A stretch of 64,000 nucleotides of DNA from Odontesthes bonariensis (taxonomy: Eukaryota; Chordata; Actinopteri; Atheriniformes; Atherinopsidae), in assembly GCF_027942865.1 (NCBI RefSeq), contig NC_134509.1:30388197-30452196 (forward strand), in the 5' to 3' direction. Under the pieces are notes generated by a model. The model saw nothing but the letters and a program-made list of their open reading frames with translations, made no database searches and was not told where the DNA came from. Of this stretch, positions 23,101-38,528 are shown piece after piece; positions within the stretch are counted from its first letter, which is position 1; each line of letters starts with the position of its first letter. Made by a program: the position numbers and the translations under genes.

Positions 23101-24019
23101 TATCAGGCGCACACATTAGGTGTGATGGTTGTTTTTTTTATTATAAAAGCAAAAGAAAGAAAACCAAGTTTCTACTGTTTAATATTTGCAGCCATGTTGG
23201 TAGCATAAAGCATTCAAGGGAAAATGTATTTTCTTACACTGTCACACCAGATGGCATTTTGATTATGTGTGAGTTGGCTATGAGGCAAACTGGGAAGTTT
23301 TGCTGATCTCGTCATTCTCTGTCTTGAGATTTATTAGAAAAACAATAAGCAAATAAAAAAAAAACTGTTAATTGTGGCTGCAAAATCAGACACACACACA
23401 CATAAACATATAACTTCTCTTACTTTTGTAGAAATTTTAATTTTGGACATAACATGCTGCAGCAGAACATTTTTACCTCATTTCTTAGCCGAAAATTTAC
23501 ACGAAAAAAAAAAAAAAAGAAGCATGCCACATTTATTAGTTTCTTTTTATTGGCTGTACCCGTGTATAATGTTATATTTTGTTCATATTATATCTTTTTG
23601 TGAAGGACTATTTTTATGTTCTAAAGGAAATAATGGTAGAAAGTGTAAAGATAGCTCTAGTTTAGCTTTTCCATTCTCAATAAGGTGAGCTTGACAGTTT
23701 TCAGGTTAAAAAAAAGATGGAAAGGTTGTACATACATTGTTGGGCGGACATCACAACACACGTTTCAGTGACATTTAACCAACATGGCTGCTTGGTCTAC
23801 GTCAAAATGTCTGACCCACTGGCATCCAATACTTGTTTTTTCCTTTTTTTTGTTGCTTGTCTTTTTTGTATCCTCCCCTAGTCATATTTTTGTCATATAT
23901 TGTACAGCTTTTAATAAAAAAAAGAAAACAGCCAGAGGTTTTCCAACAGTTTTCTTCCTCCTCTCTTTGCTCATCTCTGTAGGTCACATAACAACAAGCT
24001 ACAGTCAGCAGCATCTTAG
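2007..24019 (+). CDS. bptf: bptf, nucleosome-remodelling factor subunit BPTF, C-terminal part (21 exons)
   Basis: BPTF is the largest subunit of the nuclear NURF chromatin remodeller; it brings the ISWI ATPase to nucleosomes by reading H3K4me3 (PHD finger) and acetyl-lysine (bromodomain). Coding exons run 2007-2131, 2389-2517, 2753-2903, 3110-3149, 3424-3649, 3898-4047, 6782-6912, 7546-7660, 7791-8008, 8639-8879, 9105-9388, 9577-9690, 10484-10645, 11032-11114, 13249-13474, 13617-13951, 14359-14532, 15197-15389, 15946-16030, 21349-21535 and 23983-24019. They total 3,406 nt and stay in frame throughout: one base finishing a split codon, 1,134 codons and TAG. In order they encode a conserved segment around [13 protein letters not shown], Gln/Thr/Pro-rich sequence, a basic helical stretch, two PHD fingers, a bromodomain containing [14 protein letters not shown], and the tail [11 protein letters not shown]. 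The 5' part lies left of the window. The bromodomain intron (16031-21348) carries a LINE. The match to human BPTF is from memory. Confidence 0.96.
2389..2517 (+). CDS. bptf: bptf exon
   Basis: Encodes [18 protein letters not shown] and the Cys-containing [13 protein letters not shown] segment. The acceptor follows a pyrimidine tract ending TGCTACAG; the donor is GTGAAA. Open frame upstream of 2389 is intronic. Confidence 0.93.
2753..2903 (+). CDS. bptf: bptf exon
   Basis: Encodes [14 protein letters not shown] followed by [20 protein letters not shown]. Acceptor AAATCCCAG, donor GTCAGT; the last Arg codon is split with the next exon. Confidence 0.94.
3110..3149 (+). CDS. bptf: bptf micro-exon (40 nt)
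   Basis: Encodes only [13 protein letters not shown], a charged helical piece. Acceptor GTTTTACAG and a consensus donor GTAAGT. It is too short to show as an open reading frame by itself but is needed to keep phase between its neighbours. Confidence 0.9.
3424..3649 (+). CDS. bptf: bptf exon
   Basis: Encodes KRLEQKPG, a Thr/Ala/Pro-rich linker, then [20 protein letters not shown]. Acceptor CTTCTCAG, donor GTACAT; ends on one base of a Gly codon. Confidence 0.94.
3898..4047 (+). CDS. bptf: bptf exon
   Basis: Encodes a Ser/Thr/Val-rich stretch including [19 protein letters not shown]. Acceptor TTATTAG, donor GTATGG. I do not recall this segment from the human canonical protein, so it may be an alternative or fish-retained exon. 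It is 150 nt, so skipping it keeps frame. Confidence 0.85.
4048..6781. other. bptf intron, 2.7 kb
   Basis: AT-rich intronic sequence. I see no open frame with a recognisable domain, no tRNA-like fold and no clear transposon ends. Confidence 0.5.
6782..6912 (+). CDS. bptf: bptf exon
   Basis: Encodes [16 protein letters not shown] and the [16 protein letters not shown] segment. Strong acceptor (CTCTTCTCTCTGCAG), donor GTACAG. It ends in phase 0. Confidence 0.94.
7546..7660 (+). CDS. bptf: bptf exon
   Basis: Encodes [20 protein letters not shown] and then [12 protein letters not shown]. Acceptor CCTCCAG, donor GTAATA. Confidence 0.94.
7791..8008 (+). CDS. bptf: bptf exon
   Basis: Encodes [18 protein letters not shown], a Gly/Thr/Pro linker, then [15 protein letters not shown]. 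Acceptor CTACTCCAG, donor GTTTGT. Confidence 0.94.
8639..8879 (+). CDS. bptf: bptf exon
   Basis: Encodes [20 protein letters not shown] and, further on, [11 protein letters not shown]. Acceptor TACCACAG, donor GTATGA. Gln/Gly/Thr-rich and likely disordered. Confidence 0.94.
9105..9388 (+). CDS. bptf: bptf exon, Gln/Pro/Thr-rich
   Basis: Low-complexity Gln/Pro/Ser/Thr sequence ending MPGLQQQVQ. It has no internal ATG-started frame of useful size, but it is fully open in the frame set by its neighbours. Acceptor TTTTTCTAG; the second of two possible donors (GTATGA) is chosen because it leaves phase 0 for VLAQLQAQQ in the next exon. Confidence 0.88.
9577..9690 (+). CDS. bptf: bptf exon
   Basis: Encodes [12 protein letters not shown] and [13 protein letters not shown], 38 whole codons. 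Acceptor ATGGTCAG, donor GTATCC. Confidence 0.93.
9691..10483. other. bptf intron
   Basis: No gene or recognisable repeat was seen in this 0.8 kb intron. Confidence 0.5.
10484..10645 (+). CDS. bptf: bptf exon, predicted coiled coil
   Basis: Encodes [20 protein letters not shown] then a Gln/Lys-rich helix and NQSDIIQKQ, 54 whole codons. Acceptor TCTGCTCAG, donor GTGTCT. Confidence 0.94.
11032..11114 (+). CDS. bptf: bptf exon
   Basis: Encodes [20 protein letters not shown], nearly identical to the human segment as I remember it. Acceptor ATGTTCCAG, donor GTTTGT; ends on two bases of an Arg codon. Confidence 0.94.
11115..13248. other. bptf intron, 2.1 kb
   Basis: AT-rich intron with short poly-T and poly-A runs. 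No supported gene or element was seen. Confidence 0.5.
13249..13474 (+). CDS. bptf: bptf exon, basic helical region
   Basis: Encodes [17 protein letters not shown], a Lys/Arg/Glu-rich helix, and [17 protein letters not shown]. Acceptor CTGTTCAG, donor GTACAA. Confidence 0.94.
13617..13951 (+). CDS. bptf: bptf exon, poly-Ala tract and start of the first C-terminal PHD finger
   Basis: Encodes [18 protein letters not shown], a run of ten Ala codons (13695-13724), a Gln run, a Lys/Arg-rich nuclear-localisation-like stretch ([12 protein letters not shown]), then the first Cys pair of a PHD finger, [14 protein letters not shown]. The donor GTATGC lies inside the last Lys codon, so the finger is completed by either of the next two exons in the same phase. 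Confidence 0.93.
13695..13724 (+). repeat. GCN codon repeat encoding ten alanines
   Basis: Ten consecutive GCN codons (GCT, GCA, GCC mixed) in frame in the bptf exon, followed by a CAG/CAA run. The human protein is proline-rich at this place as I remember it, so the tract is lineage-variable. Confidence 0.8.
14359..14532 (+). CDS. bptf: bptf cassette exon with an extra PHD finger body
   Basis: A 174-nt exon (58 codons' worth) encoding [16 protein letters not shown], the rest of that zinc finger, and then the first Cys pair of a second finger, [14 protein letters not shown]. It begins with the last base and ends with the first two bases of a codon, so both including and skipping it keep frame. 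Aromatic-cage positions (Tyr of LYC, Tyr of TPYDE, Tyr of FYIG, Trp of NWYHG) are present. Acceptor TGTAAAG is weak, with a poor pyrimidine tract; donor GTAAGG. Confidence 0.93.
14542..14584. repeat. GT/GC dinucleotide microsatellite in a bptf intron
   Basis: About 43 nt of GTGTGC and GTGT units beginning 9 nt after the donor of the 174-nt cassette exon. Confidence 0.85.
15197..15389 (+). CDS. bptf: bptf exon, H3K4me3-type PHD finger and linker
   Basis: Encodes [35 protein letters not shown] and the helical linker [17 protein letters not shown] that joins the PHD finger to the bromodomain. Acceptor TTTCCCAG, donor GTGGGC. The finger is completed by the Cys pair from whichever exon is spliced upstream. 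Confidence 0.95.
15946..16030 (+). CDS. bptf: bptf exon, bromodomain first half
   Basis: Encodes [13 protein letters not shown] then [13 protein letters not shown], the ZA-loop part of the bromodomain. Acceptor CTACTCTGCAG after a long T/C tract, donor GTGAGT. Confidence 0.95.
16091..16099. other. Left target-site duplication of the LINE
   Basis: GAACCACTG lies immediately left of the LINE and is repeated exactly at 19048-19056 on its right. Confidence 0.85.
16185..17290 (+). pseudogene. LINE endonuclease region
   Basis: Open from the frame of the upstream bptf exon into the LINE; endonuclease homology starts at [12 protein letters not shown] and remains open until a frameshift or small deletion near 17300. 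Catalytic-type motifs GDFNAHVG and STDHHLV are intact. Confidence 0.8.
17307..19031 (+). pseudogene. LINE reverse transcriptase region, frameshifted
   Basis: Reverse transcriptase homology is split over at least four frames: [19 protein letters not shown] to about 17690; [17 protein letters not shown] to a stop near 18062; the FADD active-site frame at 18176-18397 (FADD codons at 18251-18262); and [16 protein letters not shown] to the stop at 19031. The long open frame on the opposite strand here is a shadow. Confidence 0.85.
19048..19056. other. Right target-site duplication of the LINE
   Basis: GAACCACTG directly after the GATG tail, matching 16091-16099. Confidence 0.85.
19057..21348. other. 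Remainder of the bptf bromodomain intron
   Basis: The first 1.1 kb is AT-rich. About 20200-20950 is richer in GC than its surroundings and free of recognisable transposon sequence; it may hold a conserved non-coding element, but nothing in it proves a function. Confidence 0.45.
21349..21535 (+). CDS. bptf: bptf exon, bromodomain second half
   Basis: Encodes [30 protein letters not shown] and [12 protein letters not shown]. The Asn of CRYYNP is the acetyl-lysine-binding position of the family. Acceptor TTTCTCAG, donor GTAAGA. Confidence 0.95.
21536..23982. other. Last bptf intron, 2.4 kb
   Basis: No exon was seen. The part around 22215-22390 (AAAAAGGTTTGGGCACC and flanks) resembles the terminal part of a Tc1/mariner-like element but is too short and decayed to call. 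A- and T-rich runs lie near 23060 and 23500. Confidence 0.45.
23983..24019 (+). CDS. bptf: bptf last coding exon (11-codon tail and stop)
   Basis: Completes an Arg codon, then encodes [11 protein letters not shown] and TAG. Acceptor CATCTCTGTAG. The tail matches the end of human BPTF as I remember it, which fixes the last splice and the stop. Confidence 0.93.
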
Positions 24020-26045
24020 CTCCCTCCTAAAAAGCGAGTGTCAAAAAGGCACACCTCTGAATGATTGGGACCCGTGGTCCAAGTCAGGCTGCGTCTGAAC
24101 CTGAGTTTTCTTTCTGGAGGAGAGAGTGCCCTTCCCCTCCGACACAGATGTCAAAGTGCCCCACCCTCCACCACCTTCACAAAGAAGTGAATTGAAAGCC
24201 CCCTTTTCCTGCTTTAGACCAGGGGAAGGACAGCTGCAGGGTCTCTGGTGGCCTGTTACAGCCCAACCAGTGTAGCCTCTCCATAAGAAGAAAGCTGGAG
24301 ATGAGGGAGACGAGATGGCAGAAGACGTTAAGCATGCTGGTCAGATGTTCAGTGGTAGCCTCGCCTCGTGGCTGCAGTACACTCATTAAATTCATTGTGT
24401 TGGATTCATTTTTATGTATCCTCTATAAACAAAGTGTCGGCTTCCTGTCCCTGCTTCAGACAGAAATGTATAGATGTGCGACGTCAAGAAATGTTTCACA
24501 TGCAGAATGTGCAACTTTCAAGAAAAAAAACAACGGAGTGGGCGCAGGTCACTCCTGGTCTGACACTGAAATCAGTTGAACGAGTATGCTGTATCGCCCT
24601 CTAATGAAGCCCAGTTATCCCCAACATTTCTCAGATTTTACCCTCAGGTGTGTAGCCCTGCACGAAGCAAGAACCAGCCTCATAAAATGCCCTCGACAGC
24701 TAATTTGGCTTTCTCCGTCAGTGGTGCATTCCCTATCGAAGTACTTTGATCTGAGATGACTAATTCAAGGGGTGTTTGAAGGCAAAGACGCTTTCATGTT
24801 CATTTCCAGAGGGAAACACCCCGGACAGGCCATCCCACCCACTGCATCCGGCCCCTCTTTTGACCTTTTTTTTTTTTTTTTTTTCATGTCATCTAAAACG
24901 CAAGTGAAAAACTGTTTCTATTTGAAGGAGGAAAAGACACTGAAGCCTTTTAGGGAAGGTGAAACTTGTCGAATCTGACTGGAAGTGCTGTAGCTCCCTC
25001 TATAAACAGTAATGCATCAAAGCTCTGTTTCAGAGTCTGTAATTCTTCTCTTGTTATCTCTCAGCCTCCTCTTCCAGCATCGAAGTTGACAGGTTGGCTC
25101 ACATATGTCTCTCAACTCACTCTCAAAGCATGGTTAAGTAATTGGATAATGGACTTTTCCACTCAGCATCAGCTCAGTTATGTTGCGGTCTGCGGCAGAG
25201 TGACTGGGAGTACACTTTGAGTTCAGACGAGTCTTTCTACCGCGGGGTTTGTATGAAATTTATAGCTGCATTTTCTTAATCATATTTGGGAACATTTTTG
25301 TAATCTATCAGTTTTGTAGGAGGGGAGCAGCCTGTCTTTAAGTTGATATGTAAAAAGAAAAAAAAAACTGAAATTTGGCAGACATTTCTCTTTTATTCCC
25401 AAAGTTTTTACATTTTTGTGCGTAAAAGCAGAGTTGAGAGATAATGTAGCGTCTTGTCTTCTTCTCTCTGTCTTTCACACAAATGTCCCATCACTTTGTA
25501 ATCGGATGATGATGTGCTTTATCCACTGTTTGTAATTTACTTTGTATATTATCACTGTCCAAATAAATAGAGAAAAGATTTTTAGAACAGTAGAAACTTT
25601 TATTTTTCACTGTTTGAACCAGCAACAAAAGCCCTCCTTGTATATTTCAACTGTTTCTCGCTTTCTTTGAGGTGAACTTTACATTTAGTTGAATTTGCCC
25701 TGTATATATATATATGAAGTGCTGCACATTGTGAGCATAAAGGTTTTGAACAGAGTAGAGTGAAACGGCAACTTGTACAGAGTTTTTTTTTTTTTTCTTT
25801 TTTGTAAGAAACCAACCCGTTCAGCATAACTTCTATAATGGCATTGCATTTCTTGTATTATTTATTCATATCAATGAAAAAAAAAAAAAAATCTTTTTTT
25901 TTTTTTTGAGTAATGAGGAAATGTAACTACAGATAATAAAAAAAGTACTCTATGTTTTTAACAGATTGTGGCCACTCTGAAGAGATTCTCTTTTGTACTT
26001 GATAGGACATTTCATCCTAGATAATAAAGTAATGTTTTGGACATT
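24020..26045 (+). other. bptf: bptf 3' UTR
   Basis: Non-coding sequence from the stop to the last strong poly(A) signal. AATAAA occurs at 25562, 25935 and 26023, so alternative 3' ends are possible. T-rich tracts lie near 24870, 25780 and 25890. Confidence 0.6.
26023..26028 (+). promoter_or_regulatory. bptf: Poly(A) signal AATAAA, probable distal bptf site
   Basis: Followed within about 20-35 nt by a GT/T-rich stretch (GTAATGTTTTGGACATTGTC), as expected downstream of a cleavage site. Confidence 0.55.
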
Positions 26046-26660
26046 GTCTTTTCTCTTTTTCTCTTTGTCCATTGGGCTCACCTTGGAGGTAGATCAAAAC
26101 TCTGAATATCTTAAAAATCTATAAATGCAAACGATCAATTTTGCATAAACGGAACACGTACAAGTCCATCCAAAGATGGCCTTTCCTGAAGCAAATATAG
26201 GATCTAAAATGTATTTTTTCTGAGTAAAAGGTTTGAGCCACCCCTCGTTTCTTTTTGTTTTGCTTCCGAGGAGACAGATTTTCTTGTAATATTTTGAATT
26301 TTTCTCGAGCGATAGTTCTTCAGACTTTTCAAAAGTCTTTCAAAGTTTCTCTTTGGCTGCATTTTCACTCATTTCCTGTACCTGACTATTTTCAGAGGAA
26401 CTTATTGTTTTTTTGTTTTTTTAACTGTTATTTTGTTTGTTTAAGCCACTTAACACTGTCCTAATAATCACTTAACCATAAAGAAAGACACCCAACTCAA
26501 AGGATGAACCAGTGTTACATCTATGCATAACAAACAGCTTTGCAAAGAACCAATTTTGACTTGTATCTGAAGCTACATCATTACTAACAATGTGTCACAA
26601 AGGCACAAAATAAGTTCCCATTTCTTTAGTTATTTCCCATTTCTTTAGATTTGACAGTGC

Positions 26661-26741
26661 ACCCATTTATGTTCTATACCCACTTAATCCAATTCAGGGT
26701 CACAGGAGGACTGGAGTCCATCCCAGCTAACATTATAGAGG
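26661..26741 (-). repeat. Teleost retroposon tail fragment
   Basis: CCCACTTAATCCAATTCAGG and CTGGAGTCCATCCCAGCTAA are the reverse-orientation form of a common teleost retroposon 3' tail; a second, forward copy lies at 35230-35348. Confidence 0.6.
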
Positions 26742-26949
26742 CAGGGTTGTTTGATAGTCAGAAAATTGTACTTTTGCACTAACATTGGGATTCCAAGAGT
26801 TGTTCCAAAATGAGGAAACTGGAAGAAGCGGCAGGCCTATAAAACTATCTGCAGATGGACAGTATCTGAAAGTGATTTCTTTTAGAAATAAAAACAAAAA
26901 TCTGGACACAGGACCTGAGAGATATATCTGGACCTTCAGCTGATCCATC

Positions 26950-27440
26950 TACTGTTCACTGAAGCCTCATCAGAAATTGTCTCCATGGAAGGGGGGCTGT
27001 GAAGAAGCCATTCTTAAGGAAGGGAAACGAGGAGGAAAGGCTGAGGTTTGCCAAAAATATCGAGAACTGGCAGTAGGTTTTACGGAGTGATGAATCCTCC
27101 CCGAAGCCCGGACCTCAACATTATAGAAGCAGTGTGGGATCATCCTAACGGAGAACGGAACAAAAGGCAGCCAACATCCAAAGAAGAGCTTTGAAATGTC
27201 CCTCAAGAAGCCTGGAGAACTAATCCTGAAGACTCCTTAAAATAATGACAAGAAAACTTGTTGAAGAGGGTTCAGGCTGTGACCAAATTGTTCCTTTCAA
27301 GCTTGTTAGAACTGTACAAGTTCTGTTTTTGGCCTGTGCACTATATTTCCATTTATGTTTTCACATTTGGATTCATTGCTGCACCTATTTCCAGTTTTCC
27401 CGGAAATATATGAGGAGGTGAGCGGTGGCTGAGTACTTTT
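26950..27440 (+). mobile_element. Decayed Tc1-like transposon, 3' transposase part
   Basis: Plus-strand translation around 27100 reads SPDLNIIEAVW followed by ERNKRQPTSKEEL, the third catalytic Glu region of Tc1-like transposases. There are stops and frameshifts after it, and the sequence to the left is scrambled. No terminal repeats were identified. Confidence 0.65.
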
Positions 27441-27984
27441 TAACTATACTTTATTTGTTATCAATTAGTTCTTTAAAATGTGTTCTCATGACCTGAATGA
27501 AGTTAGGTTCAGGAGCAGGGCCACACCTCAACCGCCACTAATCCCCTGGCAAGCTGCCTTATAACCGGTTCTTCCATGCAGTGCTGTCTCACCCTCCCAC
27601 CTCATCTCATCCGTCCCTCCCTCCTTCCTCTCCCTCTATCATCCATCTTGTCCCTCACCTCTCTATCTTAATCATCCCTCTTCATATCCATTCATGAAGT
27701 ATTCCCTCCTTCTACTCTTCTTTTGCAGACATCATTTGGGGGGTCCACAGTCGGCTCAGGTTAATGAACTCTGACAGATCTTCTGCTCTGAGTCTCCTAA
27801 CCCTCGAATCATGGAGACATCCCATATGAGCCTAATCAGAGGACAATCACAGCCATCCATACCTTCACTCTCAATTCTAATGCTTTGACTCCTCATTAAA
27901 CCAGTAAAATGTTTTAATCAATTATTAATTGCTCATGAATTATACATTGTAGTTCCCACAATGTGGCATTAAGAAAACAGACAA

Positions 27985-28420
27985 TGAGAGAAGTCTGTGA
28001 AGGTTGGTGCAGATTGTAGAAGAACATCACATGAGATATTTAAAGAGCCTGACATAGAGCAGTATGTAGTGGTGGCTTCATACTGCACTCTGAACCAAGG
28101 AGGACTCTGTGGGCAAATACCAAAGGCCACACCACTGTTGAAAGAAAGGCAGAGGGAGGTAAAAACATTCACTACATTCAGCTAGACCGAGGAAAACCAA
28201 AGGAGAGCTCTTTGGGAATGTAGCGCATCAGCTCGTTGGTGTTGAAATCATCTATGAGCAGCCAAATAAAACATAATGGAGGTGGTATGGTGCTGTGCGA
28301 CCGCTTTGCTGCCTCTGATACCTGATGCTCTGAATATATCAAAGGAACGATGAAATCAGAAAATCACCAGAAGAAATTTAACATCAAATTGCTTCACTCA
28401 ACAAGTTCAGGAGGGCTGCA
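27985..28420 (+). mobile_element. Second decayed Tc1-like fragment
   Basis: Plus-strand frames show NQGGLCGQIPKATPLL (like the LxGRxARKKPLL segment) and KHNGGGMVLCDRFAASDT (like KHGGGSVMVWGCFAASG). It is the middle of a Tc1 transposase, strongly decayed, and separate from the fragment at 26950 because the order of domains is wrong for one copy. Confidence 0.5.
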
Positions 28421-30699
28421 GTAGATATTGAACATCGGCAGCTGTGTGGAGCTCTTTTATTTCTTTCTGAATTTGCAGGGAACCAAGTGAGGAAATCTGC
28501 ATCACAAGAAAGTTTTGTTGATGATTTGGCAAAAATCTTTGGCGCATTATTTTGGATCTCTTGTTTGCAGTCCAGCTTTGTTTTGCAAGTGCTGGTGAGA
28601 AAGAATTGCCACAGTCAAAACAGAGTAACACAAAAGAGAGGATCATCTTTGTGTGTCAGTGTGGCTTCTCTGCTCAAAGTGAAAGAATTCATTAAGAACT
28701 TTATGTGTACTACAAAGTAACTGCAATCTAAGTGTACACTGGTATGTCAACTGCAAAACAGGAGGACATGACAAAGGCTCCGTCCGTAAAGACTCTTATG
28801 TTTCATGGTTGTGTGATGTGATGGGCCCGATTACAGATTTTTGGGCAGGAGGCAGGCAGGTGAAGAAAGAAATAAACTTTCATTCAACTAAAAATAAAAC
28901 CTTATGTGCAGCAGTTGAAGAGAAACCAAACCACAAAGCACGGCGAGGCAGCGAACAGGACTGGACTCACATGGAAGGAACAAAGTAAACTAAACAAAGG
29001 TGCAGAAAGAAAATGGATTTCAAAATGAAAAAGAAAAAAGGAAAGTTGAATAAAGAACATGGAAATCCAAGAAAACACTGAAAGTAAGACATAACAAGAA
29101 TCACAGACCATGGCACCAGGGGTCTGATGCATAAACAACTGATCGCTGATCGCTTTAATTCAGCAGGTTTTTTTGTTGGCTAAAATGAGTCCAAATCAGC
29201 TTCATCCTTGTGCGTATAGTTTGATTGTGATTGACAAAAGTAAACCATAAATGCAGACAGCTTTATAAATCTATTGAAAAGTTGCGCATATGCCTTTCCG
29301 CATGCACACAGTTTTAGTCCTGAATCTGCACAGTTTTGTGCATCTGGATCCTGGTTGGTAATAGGTGGTGCTTACGGCTGCTTCTCATTGGGCTGGGAAG
29401 TCAGAACTCTGAACAGGGAATAACGTCACACTCGAGTTGACCGAGTTATAGTTGTAATTTGTGAAACGAGTTGGAACTGCTGTCTTTGCCTATGACTTAA
29501 GTCAGCTGGGATTAACCACACAAGCTAACAACAAATTATCGTTCTATTTTGTGCAAGCAGAACAGTGGCAGTATGTTAGAGGTTGAACAGTTACTATGTG
29601 TGCGACTGATTTTAAAGCAACACAAACTCATAGAAGTCCTAACAAGCAATTTATTGCTGCAGCTCCTCCAACTTTGCAACTTCGTAGGACGTTCCTTTTG
29701 ATTTTATCCCACTGGGAACTAGAATTTCAACTTCAAAAAGGAACACACTGTACTAACTGAAATACTAGGATCTATTCTGTATCATATGAAACAGTTGCAT
29801 TACAAAGCAAAGTCTCGCCTTAAGACTTCTAGATCATGATAGAAATGAGCCCATGTTATATGAAGCATTACATTTTGACTGAGCCAAGTTGCAAAAAACG
29901 ACTTATGAGCTGAAACAATCAGAGACTAGAACAGCATGAGTATGGGGGGGGGAGTGCACTAATTGTTGCTCTGAGGCAGAGTGAGTTAATCTGACCATGC
30001 ACAACAAGTTTAACCTTCATCTTAACTTCAGTGTCGGTTCAAGTGAAACGATGAGCCCTGAGGGAAAAGGTCATGACCCTTGTACATTCTAAAGCTATTA
30101 CTGGGATCAAATTACTGAAATGACACCTCCAACATCCTCCAGCTTTGATGTGTCACTCCCCTCTCCCTGACCTCCACCTCTTTAAGTCCCCACTCAAACC
30201 GCTAAATGGATCCAGAGATTCACATGGATGCTGAGATGACCACAAGCCCACAGTCGTTTGGGAGCTTTCACACAGGAAGCAACTCTGAGATATTCCCACC
30301 TAACCTCCTCCTCCTCCTCCTTTACATCCTCTGCGATGAGGAATGTCCTCCCGCTGCGATAGTGGCCACAGTGTGGAGCGGGCTCCTGTTTCCTGCCCAC
30401 ATGCATCTGTTCCCTCCAGCGCTGATCCCAGATAGAGGCTTCATCGAGCCTGGGAACTGACCAGAGCTGAAAGACACGCACGGGGGAAGAAAGAGGCTCA
30501 GCACAGGCCTGTCTGGAGGCCAGGCTCAAAATATGGCAGTGAAACTCTGATTGTAGTGTCCCACTTTGGGGACTTCTTCTCATGCAGTCACTGAGAATGA
30601 TAACAAAGATAATTGATTCAGTCACTGAGTGGACGCATAGGACTGCGTGAGTAAGCGGGCTGCTTTAAAGTTAAATAAAATCTTCACAGGGCAGTTGAG

Positions 30700-32123
30700 T
30701 ACAAAACAAACACATTTTTATTGAGTTCATATTTAGCAAAGCAATACAAATGTTCAGTGCAAATCTTTTCCCTCTCATAAGAAGCATGAGTTCACGGTGG
30801 TACTACAATCAAGGCAGGGATTTTAGATCAAGCTATTCCCTTAGACAGACATTGTAGTTCTTGTCCTTATTTTACATAACCTCCTTCATTTGTCCTCCAC
30901 ATTGCTCCCACCTCCCACCTCTCTCTGAGTCTGCCTACATTTTTCAAATACCCACTTCTGAGCGCTGGCCCTCACAGTTTGTGTGTAAGCAAGAAAACAG
31001 CAAAAGGAGCTGTGACGGAGGCACTTCTTTTAGAGTCCAGGTGTGTAGAGGATCAGATTCCTGCGATTAGATTCATGGCTCATTCCCAACAAAACCACAC
31101 CTTTTACTCCTCGTTCATTCAGCAAGGCCCCATTTTAGATGTCAGGCATACATTTCATCATGGACACATGATTAAAGTCAGGAAAAAAAAGGCGCTCTCA
31201 TGACCAGCAAGGGTCTTTTGCTGCGATTATGTCCCCTTTTTTCTCCCCTCTTCTTTTTCCTTTGCTGTAATTTGTAGCTACTTTTTCAAGCCCTTAATAA
31301 TGTATTTCCTCCACACTAATATCACCTGCAATGTCACCATGTACGTAACTGTATATCTACTAAAGTGTTCTGGTATCATGTTGTTTAGGAAGCAACACTG
31401 ATTTTGTAGAGAAATCCGAGGCATATTTAAAACAAATTTAAAAAAATTTAGAAACTAAGTTTACTTAAAAGAAAATAATATTTCCTGGAAAGAAAAATAT
31501 GTAGGAACAATATTTGTTCCGTTTTTTCAACACAGTGTTACTTTGGATTTAATATTCACATAATTAAAGCATGTTTTATAACTGGCTACTCATATTAAAG
31601 AAAAATAAGCCAAAGATCCTCTGTCACTGTGGTAATAAAGAGACTGATTCTGAGACTTATTTCAAATGCACAAGTTACAAAAGAAAGAAGACTAAATGCT
31701 TCCTTCTGTAAACTAATTCCATATTTCATGGAAATGTATGTGCTGCAGATGAGCCAAATTTCCTGATGACAGTGTGCCAGTGTGATGACTTCAGGGACTT
31801 CGTGAACCAGTCATGAATGAATGAGGAGTTTAAGAGGAGTTGACATGTTTAGAGGAGCCTCAGATGTTACATCATCATCATCATAAACAATCCTTTCAGC
31901 TGAAGCTGCTTTTATCAAAAAGGTCACAATTCAGCACTTTGGGAACCTGGATGAAAGTTGAGCCAATATTATGATACATAACGGGAGTCCACATGAGAGA
32001 ACATCCATGGCTTCTGTGACGTGTCCTCTGTCTTGCACAATACTGAGGGGTTAGTTAGGATCAGTTGATGTCAGCTGCAATGTCTCTTCCCCCGCAGCAG
32101 GGGGCGGTAGTCCTATCTCTGGT
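30700..32123 (-). other. C17orf58: c17orf58 3' UTR (inferred)
   Basis: Runs from the stop codon to a minus-strand AATAAA at 30717-30722. No long repeat was seen inside, and no other terminator is closer with such good context. The extent is inferred. Confidence 0.5.
30717..30722 (-). promoter_or_regulatory. C17orf58: Poly(A) signal AATAAA, probable c17orf58 3' end
   Basis: TTTATT on the plus strand; read on the minus strand it is AATAAAAATGTGTTTGTTTT, a signal with a GT-rich downstream element. Confidence 0.5.
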
Positions 32124-38461
<6,338 letters not shown>

Positions 38462-38520
38462 CCTGGATGCTCGCTGTTGGACGCACTGCACGGTTTGCTG
38501 CAGAGTTGGGATTCCTGGTG

Positions 38521-38528
38521 TTTATATA
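38521..38528 (-). promoter_or_regulatory. C17orf58: TATA box of c17orf58
   Basis: TATATAAA on the minus strand, about 60 nt upstream of the start codon, in a GC-rich setting (GGGCGCTCC just upstream). Transcription would be expected to start near 38490, giving a very short 5' UTR. Confidence 0.6.

Larger units (their letters stand above)
26046..30700. other. Intergenic region between convergent bptf and c17orf58
   Basis: Contains a retroposon tail (26661-26741) and two decayed Tc1-like fragments (about 26950-27440 and 27985-28420). From 28450 to 30700 I see no gene; the longest open frames there have no recognisable domain. Confidence 0.5.

Noticed and set aside
30194-30625. 143-codon minus-strand open frame next to the c17orf58 3' UTR
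   Set aside because: No domain, no conserved splice sites and low-complexity CTC-repeat content.
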